Positions 23,533 to 34,405 of a stretch of DNA of 64,000 bases are shown one piece after another. Under the pieces are notes generated by a model. It was given only the letters and a program-made list of their open reading frames with translations. It made no database searches and had not been told where the DNA came from. The stretch spans positions 1,922,001 to 1,986,000 of the forward strand of contig JAVTVX010000024.1 in assembly GCA_033439265.1 (NCBI GenBank), given 5' to 3'. Each line of letters begins with the position of its first letter. Position 1 is the stretch's first letter. This DNA is from Dillenia suffruticosa (lineage: Eukaryota; Streptophyta; Magnoliopsida; Dilleniales; Dilleniaceae). Made by a program: the position numbers and the translations under genes.

Positions 23533-25358
23533 TGCTTCAAGAAGAGATGCGAATCGAAAAAGAACTGACATACCCACTTCTATTATGTGAAAGAGTCTGC
23601 AAACTCGTCGAAGAAGCCGAGTCCTTCAAATTCGAGTGTTCCGAGGTCGGAAAACAGACCGATCGTCTCTCTCAAATGCTCCGAACAGCAATCCGATTGT
23701 CCACGTCGTCATCCAACGTCTACGAACCCCCAATTCGACGAATCCTAGCCGAGATGACGAAAACCCTCGACCGTGCCCTAACCCTAATTCGCAAGTGCAA
23801 GAAGCGCTGCATCCTAAGAAGGGTCGTTACAATCACTAGCGTAACTGATTTTAGGAAGGTTCTTTCTCTTCTAGAATCTTCCATTGGAGACATGCGCTGG
23901 CTTCTCAGCATCTACGACTACTCCGAAAGCTCCAACGTTGGTATTGTTCTCTCTCTCCCACCTGTTGCGAGCAACGACCCAATTCTAGCCTGGGTTTGGT
24001 CTTTTATTGCGACTATTCAAATGGGTCAATTATTAACCGACAAAATCGAAGCTGCCAATGAATTGGCTTCATTAGCTCATGACAACGATCGAAACAAGAA
24101 AATCATATGTGAGGAGGGTGGTGTTGTTCCTTTACTAAAATTGTTGAAAGAGGGAAATAATTCTCAGGATGCACAGATTGCGGCATCCACTGCATTGTTT
24201 AATTTGGCAAATTGTGAGGAAAGGGTTAGGTCAATTGTTAATGAAAATGGGGTTCCTATAATTGTGAAAGTTTTGGGGGATTCGGCAATGAGAGTTCAAA
24301 TTAGGGTTTCTAGTTTGGTGGCGAGAATGGCAGAGCATGATTCTGTAGCTCAGGCGGAATTTGCTAGAGAGAATGTGATTAGACCCCTTGTCTCGATCTT
24401 GTCATTCGAGACATTTACAGACGATGATTTGAAGATGGGGAAGCAGAGTATTCATTCTATTGTTCAGATGTCGAACTATAATTATGATCCTCCTCGTTCT
24501 GGTTCATCATTATCTGTGTCTTCTTCGGAGGGGAGCAGTCGAGGAGGGAATTATAGTTATAGGAAGGAGAGAGAGAATGAGAAGCCGGAAGTGAAGCTTA
24601 TGTTGAAGACCAGGTGTGCTGAGGCATTGTGGATGTTGGCTAGAGGGAGTGTTATAAATAGTAGGAAAATTACAGAAACTAAGGGATTGCTGTGCTTGGC
24701 TAAGCTTATTGAGAAAGAGGATGGAGAATTGCAGTACAATTGTCTGACGGTGATAATGGAGATAACTGCTGCGGCTGAATCAAATCCTGACTTAAGAAGA
24801 GCGGCTTTCAAGGCTAATTCACCAGCTGCGAAGGCTGTTGTGGAGCAGCTATTGAGAATAGTCAAGGAATCGACTAGCGGATCAATGCTGATTGCTGCGA
24901 TTAAGTCAACTGGTTCTTTGGCTAGGACATTTCCTGCCAGGGAGACTCGAGTGATTGGTCCTCTGGTGGCGCAGCTTAGTAACAGAAATCAGGAAGTTGC
25001 TACTGAGGCTGCTGTGTCTCTTGAAAAATTTGCTTGTCCGGAGAACTTTCTGCATATGGAGCATTCAAAAGCGATCATTGAGTTTGATGGGGTGCCGCCG
25101 TTGATGAGACTCTTGAGAGGGAGTGAGAGGACAAAATTTCATTCACTGATTCTCATATGCTATCTTGCGTTGCATGCTGGAAACAGTGAGGCATTGGAAC
25201 AAGCTAGGGTTCTGAATGCACTTGAAGGGGCTGATCGTTTGGTAGCTCAGCAGCCTGAGCTGAAAGACTTGGTTTCGAAGGCAATAAACCACCTTAAAAT
25301 GTATCATGCTGGAATTCATCCTCAAAGACCGTCCTTGTCTTATGATCCGCAAATATGA
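23529..25358 (+). CDS. ARO4: Armadillo-repeat-only protein (ARO4-like), single exon
   Basis: A 609-aa intronless protein. Residues about 8-150 form the helical N-terminal region of ARO proteins (LCERVCKLVEEAESFKFEC, EVGKQTDRLSQMLRTAIRL, ESSIGDMRWLLSIYD). Residues about 160-600 are armadillo repeats, with clear units at EEGGVVPLLKLLKEG, NGVPIIVKVLGDSAMRVQIR, KGLLCLAKLIEKEDGELQYN and FDGVPPLMRLLRGSERTKFH. A Ser-rich loop (SSSEGSSRGG) interrupts the array near residue 330. Arabidopsis ARO proteins act in polarised growth and small-GTPase signalling at the plasma membrane. ARO4 is the closest remembered match because of the EVGKQ-DRLSQMLRTA segment, but ARO2/3 cannot be fully excluded. The first of two adjacent ATGs was taken. 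Confidence 0.9.
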   Translation: MMLQEEMRIEKELTYPLLLCERVCKLVEEAESFKFECSEVGKQTDRLSQMLRTAIRLSTSSSNVYEPPIRRILAEMTKTLDRALTLIRKCKKRCILRRVVTITSVTDFRKVLSLLESSIGDMRWLLSIYDYSESSNVGIVLSLPPVASNDPILAWVWSFIATIQMGQLLTDKIEAANELASLAHDNDRNKKIICEEGGVVPLLKLLKEGNNSQDAQIAASTALFNLANCEERVRSIVNENGVPIIVKVLGDSAMRVQIRVSSLVARMAEHDSVAQAEFARENVIRPLVSILSFETFTDDDLKMGKQSIHSIVQMSNYNYDPPRSGSSLSVSSSEGSSRGGNYSYRKERENEKPEVKLMLKTRCAEALWMLARGSVINSRKITETKGLLCLAKLIEKEDGELQYNCLTVIMEITAAAESNPDLRRAAFKANSPAAKAVVEQLLRIVKESTSGSMLIAAIKSTGSLARTFPARETRVIGPLVAQLSNRNQEVATEAAVSLEKFACPENFLHMEHSKAIIEFDGVPPLMRLLRGSERTKFHSLILICYLALHAGNSEALEQARVLNALEGADRLVAQQPELKDLVSKAINHLKMYHAGIHPQRPSLSYDPQI

Positions 25359-26906
25359 TTTGCAATAGGTTTTGAGGGCAGAGTTCTTTTGGGGGAGAAA
25401 CTAATATTCTGTAAAATACATGAAAAGGTTTGTTTCAAACATGGTTTCTCAACAAATTAAGATTGTTTGGTCAAACGATTACTTTGTTTTATTTTTCTTC
25501 CTTTTAGAGCAAAAGAATTGTCATGGCAAAGATATATACCTGGTTAGATTCTCAATAAACATTGACGCACTGGTTTAGATAAGGAAATACAACCTGCTTT
25601 GCTTTATTTGTCCTCTACTTGGATATGTTTCCTGGTTTGTACTTTTGGATTGATTTTTATGGTGCGGCAAATTCATGTAACATGGATCATGAGTAGTATG
25701 GCTAACTCGACTAGCAATTTGACTTCGACTTGGTGCTGAATGAGTTGTTTTCCTCTTCTGTCCATTCCGCTTATGTGAGGGCATGGTTTCCTCTTCAACT
25801 TTCTCTGGATACAAAGTTCCTTTTTTGGTGCTGTATCAATTGGTCTCTGAATCATATTTCGATTAATTCGATTTAAATATTATCAGATCTATTTAGAAGG
25901 AGCTCTTGCAATATGATTTTTTTTATTCTCAAATTTCAAATTCAACATTTTATCAAGAGATTTAGTATTTTTACTCACTGCATAAACTATCCATTGTTTC
26001 ATATACACAGTTGTTGGGACAAAAAAAAACTACCATCCTTGTCAGTCTATAGGCAATACTAGCAGAGTAGGGCATACATAGATGTTGGTATCTAGGCAAT
26101 TGCAAGTGCTCAAAATCGTAGTGATGATTTGCCGTCAAAATCTTCTGGTTTTGAGGAAGAAACTTGGTAAAAGACAAATTCGAGCTGTCTTGGTTTCAAA
26201 CTGAGATAGGTTGAGGTTGATGAATATCTTTAGGTGCTGTGTGATAAACTGACAGCTCGTACCAGCAATCTTTCTGTCACTTGCCTTGTACATGAACTCC
26301 TAAAAGTGGCAAGCCTGGATCTCCGCAAGACAGAAGTATTATAGCCGAGCTTGACAACGTGTATCTGATTGGAAGAGAACAACCTAGATGGGATTCTGAT
26401 TCGTATCTTCTTTTTCTAATAATTTTGCAGATTGTTACGAGACCTTTGCTGTAATCAAAGTATGCTTTCCTTGTTCCCAGAAGTCTCTATGTCTCATGGG
26501 TTTTGGCCAAGTGTTGAGCCTTTTTTCTTATGATGATAATCTATGTATTTTCTCATTAAATTATTCCACATATCATCCGCATGATGCCGCTTCTTAAAAA
26601 ATTATGCCAATGCAAGTAAAGGACACCATGCCCCTCTTAACTTTATTTGGAGAAAATTTACAGTAACGTTTGTCACATATTGGCTGATACATTGACAGAA
26701 CTGTTTCAATGAGAAAGACCAGAAGCTCATATAAGTGTAAACAAAAATTGGAAGGTTGGGGGGGGGGTATATGTTCAACCGTTACTAGGACTAATCTGCG
26801 TGTATGCTGAATGCTGGATGGATGGTGATGCTGCATAGCAAATAGCAAGAGTTTGCTGAAAGCGGCATAAAGTCACCCTCTGATGTTGGCAAAGGTAAAA
26901 GTTTAC
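25359..26906. other. Intergenic between convergent ARO4 and F-box genes
   Basis: The stretch holds the ARO4 3' region, a reverse SINE (25837-25998) and a G run (about 26759-26767). No gene was recognised. Confidence 0.5.
25837..25998 (-). mobile_element. SINE copy, minus strand
   Basis: Read on the minus strand it begins CAATGGATAGTTTATGCAGT, then ACTAAATCTCTTGATAAAAT, then GAATTTGAAATTTGAGAAT, and ends with the AATTCGATTTAAAT-type 3' block. The head matches the delimited SINE at 38814-39017. Confidence 0.55.
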
Positions 26907-29181
26907 TCATCTTGATGAAGGCAAAGCACGCCAATGGTCAACAAGGAACATGGCACGATCATGTGAAGCTGCAGATAGCTGCTGGATGATAACATTCTTG
27001 ACGTGGGCAGCAGCTGCTTCACCTGCTCTTAAGGCAAGTTCCAGGTACACCACAGCCTTTATCATCTCACCCTCCTGAAGATGTTCAAAGCATACAAGTT
27101 TTTATCAGATTGACCACTTCCCAATCTTTGCCAACTTTATATTGTCAGTCATTTTTTACTCAAAATGGCAATGGCATAAAAAATGTTACATACGGAGAAT
27201 AGGCAGAGTCCATAATCCAACTGAGCTTTGGTATGACCATGATCGGCTGCTCTCTTCATCCACTTTTTTGCTTGCTTATGATTATGTACCAAACCTTCAC
27301 CAGATGTGTAGCATAATGCTGTGTTATACATAGCACGCACATATCCACCTTCTGCAGCTTTCAAATACCATCTAGCCTGCAACATATCATTCAAACAAAA
27401 AGGAAACTCTGTTATTAATACCACCACTAACAGAAATAAAAAAAAAAAGCCTAATCCAACCGGAATGCTGGTAGTGACTGAGTAGGTCAATGACAACTGA
27501 ATTGAATAAAACTTATTCCAAAGTGAAGGAGAAACCATTCACAATAATTGAGAACATGTCACATTGGATCGAAATACAACATGATAGCAATCATTACCCA
27601 ATTATCAGCAAAATTTGTGATGCTAAACTTCTTTCAGAACAGATACAAAGGTTAAAAAGATAGATCAAGGGATAAAAGGGATCAGGGAAATTATTCGTAC
27701 AGCTTCTTGAATATTGTGATCCAACCCTCGACCTTGATGCAGACAAAGTGCAAGTTGGTATTGTGCTCTGACATGGCCAGCTACTGAAGCACGATGTAAC
27801 CATTTCACAGCCTCCTTTAGATCCGGAGGTTCAGCTGCAAAAGCATAAACTTCAAAGCACATCAATACAAAAAGATCAATGGTAAACGTTAAAGTGAAGA
27901 TGTTTAATTGACTTCTCCACTACCCTAAAAGTGAGCAGTACCAAAATTTTCAATTAACAAAACCAGCATGATAACGACTGTCCAACAAGAAATTGCCCTT
28001 TAAACTGTAAGTCATTAAGATGGTCGTACATTCTGGCAGGGTCTATTTGAAATCCTCCATTGTTAAAGAGCAACAGCTTCTCAGAAATTTTCTCTTTGAT
28101 ACATTTAATATAACAAAGATTAAAGTTGAGAATTGCTATTCTTCAGATTGAGGAGAATATGGCGATACCATAAAATTGAACACCCGTTATCAGTTCTTCC
28201 CATTCTACATAGTATGAATATCATCAAGTATCATTAAGAACCTACAACTATAACATACAAATTGGCAGTTAACCAGCCTCACAAGCAACAAATCCTCCTC
28301 CGACTTTGCAAAACTATAATGCATTTGTATATTCATGTTTGAACACTGCAAACCCTAGAATTTCTTATCAAAACCCAATGTTTATTTCCATTTAAGATTT
28401 AAGAATAGTCTCCTCAAACCTCGAAGTTCTGATTTTGCAGCATTTACGGAACCTTAACCAATCCATAATAAAAATTATTCGTTTTAAAAAAATCAGATGG
28501 GTATGAACTTGAAAGATTACACCTTTACCAAATCCTCCAATCCAATCCAATCAATAGGGTTTTCCAAACCCTAACACAATTTCCCCAAAAATCCACCCAA
28601 AAAAAGCGGAAAAAAAATTCAGTCAAATCCATTAGGGATTGGCAATAACCTTGTAAGTAAGAAATTCCCAAATTACACTGGCCAGCGGCGTCACCGAGAT
28701 CGGCGGCTTTCTTATACAGCTTGATTCCTTCCTCTTTCTTCCCTATTTCCCAATAAACCAAACCGGCGTCCACCATGGCTAGAGTTGAGCCGCGAGCCGC
28801 ACCTTTGAGAAACTGGTTGAGAGCCTTCTCCAAGTTCGGCTTGACGCCGGCTTTGCCGTGCTTGAATTTTTTGCCCCAGCGGAGAAACAACATGGCTTCT
28901 CTCAACGGCCTCAGCGCGTCTCTCCACGAACGGCATACCAGGGAAGCCGATAGGAGGTTCGGGACTGTGAATGTCGCCGCGATCTTTATTACGATGTCGT
29001 GTGGCAGGGTTGAGAATTCCGAGGAGGTGGTGGGAGATACGAGTACAGGTGATTGTAACGGTAACGGTCTCCATTTAGATTTTGTCGATAGTTTTGATGT
29101 TAGGGATTCCGAGGGCAGGGATTTGAAACGAGAGCCGTTTGACTTTGACGGCCATGTTCTCGTTCTCTCCCTCTGCTTCAT
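26907..29181 (-). CDS. F-box protein with Sel1-like repeats, 4 exons
   Basis: A 338-aa protein encoded by exons 29181-28650, 27834-27701, 27376-27194 and 27074-26907, all in phase. The F-box lies at about residues 57-95 (STLPHDIVIKIAATF, LLSASLVCRSWRDALRPL), so it probably bridges SKP1 in an SCF ubiquitin ligase. About five Sel1-type repeats follow, with alternating Ala/Gly/Leu helices (GSTLAMVDAGLVYWEIGKK, GDAAGQCNLGISYLQ, GHVRAQYQLALCLHQGRGL, GYVRAMYNTALCYTSGEGL, GHTKAQLDYGLCLFS). They would bind partners or the substrate. The C-terminus is DHWRALPSSR. The architecture matches the Arabidopsis At1g70590 protein. No targets are known to me. Intron 1 is about 0.8 kb. The start was chosen as the only ATG giving the basic Ser-rich N-terminus ahead of the F-box. 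Confidence 0.92.
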
Positions 29182-29346
29182 CTCTCCGTCTCCCTCTCTC
29201 CCTCCCTCTTCACCTGAGCAAGTAGGCGGGGGGAAGGGAAAGGAATTGGGAAGGTTTTTCGGACCGCTGATGGCTTTAAGCTAATAAGATCAGACGGTCG
29301 TTAGGATTTTGGTATGCGCGCGCGTTGTGTCCGATGGATCACTCTG

Positions 29347-29398
29347 CACGTGACAGTTGGCGGAAGTGCGCCTCGTGTGATTGTGAGGTGTGACGTCA
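29347..29398 (-). promoter_or_regulatory. G-box and CRE-type bZIP sites upstream of F-box gene
   Basis: CACGTG (29347-29352) and the palindrome TGACGTCA (29391-29398) lie 38 bases apart, 166-217 bases upstream of the F-box ATG. Both are classic plant bZIP core sites. Function is inferred from position only. Confidence 0.45.
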
Positions 29399-30118
29399 TC
29401 ACAACGCCATATGGTCGGGGCACTTCATGCCACCGGAAACCATAATCAGTATAATGAATCAAATATCAAACAGATCCGCTCTCTGTATAAAACTCATTAG
29501 TAAATCGATATTCAATAACCAATTTAATAATTTTAATTAATTTGATTCAAATTACCTATCGATTTTATTAAAAAACAAATCTTCTTATTTTTAAAACTTA
29601 AACTCAAAAATTTAATTAAGATAATTTAATAAATTAATTATTGAACCAATAAGATTTCGGTAATAATTCATAATTTCTTATTTACACATTATGGAGATTG
29701 AGACTCGGCCTCTCTTTTTTTATTATTGATGTTTTATTTAAAGATATTCATTAATTAAAACTATTTTTAAATCAATATTTAAAATTAAATATGATAAATA
29801 AGTTACGAATTAAAGTTTGCAAATGGGTCGAAGCAACCAGAATCGATCACAAAATGCTCACAGCCTTGGTAGTCCAGCTTGGGCCCCACCCCGAATATAC
29901 AGTCTTGTTTGCACGAAATAGTTGGGCCATAGTTTATGGAGATGAGCCCAGAGACAAGATCTTAATAAGGGCCTCGTGACCAAGCCCATGTGCTACGATG
30001 GCCCACTTAAAATTTGACAAACTATTGACATTTCATGAGCCTAAATATCTTTTTTATTCTTTTTTTTTCTTCGATGGCCCACTTTAAAATTTGACAAACT
30101 ATTGACATTTCATGAGCC

Positions 30119-30191
<73 letters not shown>

Positions 30192-31438
30192 GGGTACAAC
30201 GAGCTTAAATATCTATCCCTCGAGGACAATTCAAATGATATAGTTTTCTGCTTTTATTTTTCATTTTTCGATTCGATTCTATTTAATTATATCTCTTTAT
30301 ACCAGGAAAAAAAAAAAGAAACGAGCCTAAATATATGCAATTGCAGGGTTTTTAAGTGTCTCTTAAGTCCTTTTATTTAGGATGAGAGAAGCGAAAGCTA
30401 TGAAAAAAAAAAAAAAAAAAAACTGGTAAGCACATTACCATATTAAAAATATACATCTATCTTGTATTAATTTGACAAGATTTTTTTTTCCAGTCAAGGG
30501 CAGAGCATCAGATTCATATATCCTGTTTGGAAAAATTGAGATTATATTCCATTGAAATTCAAGAGTTTTTAATATAAAATTAGTTATGTAATGGTAATTT
30601 TAGCATTTTTTTCAATGAAAAAGTAGTCTTTTATTTCTAACTCTATATATTTTCTTAAAAAATAAAAAATTAAAATAGAAACAAACTAAAATCTATTATA
30701 TGGGACTCTTAGCAGCAGGTTTTAAGAAAGAAGATTTACGTATATAATTTTAAAAGTTATATTTGTCCATCCGTCAATTATAGCGAAAATTTAATCTAAA
30801 GTATATATTAGTTTTAGGCTTTTAATATAAATTTGGTTAAATATATCAATTGTGTCAAATATTTGGAAGAGGAGGTAAGTTTTTCATTTATTTCCGTATT
30901 TATTATTTTGTGTGTGCTGTGGGGTGAGAGACAGTGGAGACATGATGCAAGTCTGAAGAAAATGGCGACATAAGGGAAAACCAATGTCGATTTTTCTAAG
31001 GTGGGTCCAAATGAGTAGTAGTAAATGATATGGGGGGAGGGTAAGCATTACACAAGCAGGAAGCAAAGGCACACCCACATAATAGCTCAGTCACCACCCA
31101 GTACTCACCGGTCGTCGCAGTACCCTCTGTCTCAAATAATGCCGCTCTAAATTAACTTTGACTTTTGATTCAGGCAGGCGGTAGGCTATTTTGGTTGCAT
31201 TCAATGGCGGCAGGTCCTTCCATTTCGATGACTCTCTCTCCCTTTTTTTTCTTTTTGTTTTCATTAAAAGTTTTCAGATTTCATCCCATAAATTCAGTTC
31301 GAATACGATAGAATCTATTAAGAGATTGACTCTCACAAATCCCATTTCTCTATTTCTAGAACTCGAATCTTATATGATTTTCAAGATCCCCCTCTTCTCT
31401 TTTCAAGTTCATTGGAAGAGGACAAAGTAGGGTTGGAG
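29399..31438. other. Intergenic, AT-rich with duplications
   Basis: The stretch holds a reverse SINE-like block (about 29490-29660), a 52-bp direct duplication and long TA tract (see next entry), A runs near 30401-30421, and another reverse SINE 3' block (about 31270-31375: CAGTTCGAATACGATAGAAT). No gene was recognised. Confidence 0.5.
29997..30191. repeat. 52-bp direct duplication followed by TA and T tracts
   Basis: The block beginning GATGGCCCACTT and ending CATGAGCCTAAATAT occurs at 29997-30048 and 30073-30125 with one base of difference in an early T run. The second copy runs into about 26 TA units (to 30175) and then a T run (to 30191). Confidence 0.9.
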
Positions 31439-31525
31439 GTTTTTTTTTTGGGTTCATACCGGGGGTCGAACCCGAATCTATTATATAGAGAGGAAAAATA
31501 TATCACTTGAATCAAAACTTATCAG
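31439..31525 (-). mobile_element. Short tRNA-type SINE or tRNA retropseudogene with TSD
   Basis: Read on the minus strand: an A-box-like TTTTGATTCAAGTGAT, a canonical B box GGTTCGACCCC, then CCGGTATGAACCC running into an A tail. Flanking repeats CAAAGTAGGGTTGGAG (31423-31438) and CAAAGTAGGATTAGAG (31526-31541) match in 14 of 16 bases. They abut the poly(A) and the 5' end exactly as a target-site duplication would. The whole insert is only about 87 bases. Confidence 0.7.
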
Positions 31526-31541
31526 CAAAGTAGGATTAGAG

Positions 31542-32843
31542 TTGGAGTGTCATGTCCCCAACCGATAGCCTACACCCCCCTCACTGCAATTCCTCACAAT
31601 CTTGTCATTTCCTTCGCTCTTTCTTGTCACAACCTAAATTTCGGTTTTTACTTGGTCGGTGCTCCTTAAATTTAATCAAAATCGGCCCGCCTATCTTGAA
31701 AAATCTGAAGAAATATTTTCTTTTTCTAATTAAAAAAGTTATGAATAGCAATTAATATTATTATTATTATTTCCTTTTGAATTATATTATGGGAGCAATT
31801 TAAATTATAATTATTAATTTTAAGAAGAACGTGACATTATCACTCATAAAAATGCCAAATAATCATAATACTCCTCAGCTTTCGTAAGCGATTTTCTTCA
31901 ATTAAATGTTGATGTTTGGTGGGGTCCTCAACAGGAAATAGAATGCATGATGCATGAGTACTTTTATTTACTTTTATCTCTCCACCCTCTCGTTCTGGGC
32001 ATAATTAATAGTAAGAATATACAAAAAAGTAGTATAAATATCGTTAATTTTTTAGAAAAAAAATCTAAAAGTAAAAAATAAATTTACCATTATGATATTT
32101 TGAATATTGATTAATTCACAAAAAACCTTTAAGTAGACAAAAGATAGAAAGTTGCTATTCTAGATGACCAAAAGAACAATTATCCTCGAGTTATTGGAAG
32201 TCCACGTGCTTATTATTATTATTATATGAAATATGATGCGAAAATGACGTCCAAAATTGCCGACCACATGTGACGAACCCTTAGTCCAACCAGAGCCCCT
32301 GAAGTGCCCACGTGGGACATATAACAACGTAAGGTAAAAAATATGAATTTTTTACTAGGGGGATAATGGGTGGTTAAACCCCATTATCCCAATCCCCCGT
32401 AATTCTGTCCTTGTTTTTCCTCTGAAAAGAAACCTACGTGAAAAAGTTTAGTTGCTTCTGAAAATGGAGAATTGATGAGTGATCATTCTGAGAAAAACAG
32501 AGGGTAAACGTATACCTTATATTGTGAGAGAACTTTTGATCTCTAGAGAGAGATTAAAGAGAGTTAAAGAAAATTTTGAGTACGGAATTTTCACGTTATT
32601 TTTTACACCGGATTAAGGGTTACGATGTCGTGAGATTGCAGTAGTAGTCCGTAACGTGATTATTATCTTGACTACGAAATCGACAAAGAAAACATCACGG
32701 TTCCCAAAACAATTACGTTTAATCACCGAGATACGTCCTGTATTTATCATGTATTTTACTATTCTGAAAAATTCCATTCTGCTTCTGCATGTGTGTATAT
32801 GCATTAGCATTATCCAACAAGCCCCAAATTTTAGTCATCTATC
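31542..32843. other. Intergenic; hairpin and scattered cis motifs
   Basis: No gene is recognised. Near 32258-32316 there is a GCCGAC core and a palindromic CCCACGTGGG (32307-32316), but no coding region follows within reach. A hairpin at 32360-32390 is listed separately. Confidence 0.4.
32360..32390. repeat. Perfect 11-bp inverted repeat, 9-base loop
   Basis: GGGATAATGGG (32360-32370) pairs with CCCATTATCCC (32380-32390) across the loop TGGTTAAAC. It could form a stable cruciform or RNA hairpin. No adjacent gene explains it. Confidence 0.8.
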
Positions 32844-34405
32844 TAGAGTTGGAACTTGGCTGACTCCGGCCTGAAAATCGGCCTATCCAACTCGTTTTGG
32901 CCTCGACCGATAATTGACCCGGGACAATAGTAACCCAAAATCAGACTAATCTACTAATGTACTATAGTAATTGGAAATTGACTTGGCCTGGTCCAAGTGA
33001 TTCCAACGGCTATAGAACCAACCTAGCCAGGCTCCTTTCCTTTTGTTTTGCATGTTTCTAAATTTATCCCTCTTAACAACTATAAAACAGATAGTTTAAT
33101 AAGTATTTTAATCCATAAGATCAAAAAATTTACCTATAAATAAGCCATAACTTATTTTCAAATCCCTCATAATAAAATATCTTACTCCCTCTCATAATTT
33201 TCTTCTCTTACTGTACTTTATCAAAATTTCTACACAACAATTCATTTTCAATTTTCTACAACTCTCTCTACCTATAACATTTTCTTCTCTTTCACATTTA
33301 ACACAATTTCATAATCTCCTACTAATCACACCACTTACAACTTACAATATCCTTCAAGATTTGGTAAGATTTCAAGATTTGAGACTTAAATTATTCAAGA
33401 TTTGACGATAAATAACTATGATATCCATCAAATCGATAACTTTTTATTTTTTACAACTTTATTTTTTTATATATTTAATTCATTCGCATTATTTTTTTGT
33501 GTATTTAAACTTATAGTTTTCCAACATTTAAAAATAAAAACATCTTATATTTTATAATCCATGTTTACATTATACAAAAAGTAACATAATATTATAGGTG
33601 GTCGTAGTAATATTAGATTGACATTTCTTTTATCTTCATTTTCATTTAATTCTTTACATATGTTAACAAAAAAAAAATTTAACGAACTCGTCGTGATCAC
33701 TAAATGAATTGATTTTATACTAACAAACACATAGACTAAAAGAATGTGATGATAACAATCATTTTGATATATTAGGTTGGTAAAAAAATAATACAATTTA
33801 TTATCCAATTTTGACAAAAATGACTGAAAATATACTAATTCTTTTGGTGTTTTTAGGTTATTGGAAAGTGTTTTTAGTGTAGATAATCGACTTTTAACAA
33901 AAAAATGTACAAAATTGACGAACAACATTTTGAAAGTATTGATTTGTATTAAAGATCGAAAGAATACAAAAAGAGGAGGCAAGGTATGGAAAATTGTTCG
34001 AAAATGGAAGTTGAAAAAGAAAAATAATAAATTTTTAGTGTATAGAAATATTGTATAAATATGTAATAAAAAAATTATTTTTATAAAAATAAAAAAGGTG
34101 TAACAATATTGAATTAATGCATTTGAAAATCTCAGTAAAGAGGTAGATAGTGGACGAATTCCGAATTTGATAAATCATTTTAAAATTTTGTGTTCTATTT
34201 TTTATTTTTGAATTTTAGAAAAAAAAAACCTAATGAAGTGGCCTGGCACAGCCCGGTTTAGTGAGCCTTGTTCACCGGGTCGGTCCAGTTCCAAGGAAAT
34301 CTTTTTTGAAACTGGCCTGAATGGATTCGGAATTACGGTTGAACCGGCCAATGGTTCTTGGACCCGTCTCGGAACCGGCCCAAAATCGGACCGGTCCTAA
34401 CATTA
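32844..34405. mobile_element. Probable non-autonomous hAT (Ac-like) DNA transposon
   Basis: Both ends carry GC-rich subterminal repeats around CCGG/GGCC motifs typical of Ac-like hAT elements. The left end is TAGAGTTGGAACTTGG, and the right end inverted begins TAATGTTAGGACCGG. The interior is AT-rich and pyrimidine-biased, with no transposase. Candidate 8-bp target duplications are CATCTATC (32836-32843) and AATCTATT (34406-34413), 6 of 8 matching. At about 1.56 kb this is probably an old deletion derivative. Strand is undetermined and the exact ends are tentative. Confidence 0.5.

Noticed and set aside
30102-30380. Open frame with Ile-Tyr repeats
   Set aside because: Generated by the TA tract; no homology or promoter.
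31439-31525. Functional tRNA gene
   Set aside because: B box is good, but the A box and stems are poor and an A tail with target-site duplication marks it as a retroposed copy.
33545-34058. Overlapping frames on both strands as a possible transposase
   Set aside because: No hAT dimerisation or catalytic motif; AT-rich low-complexity translation inside a non-autonomous element.
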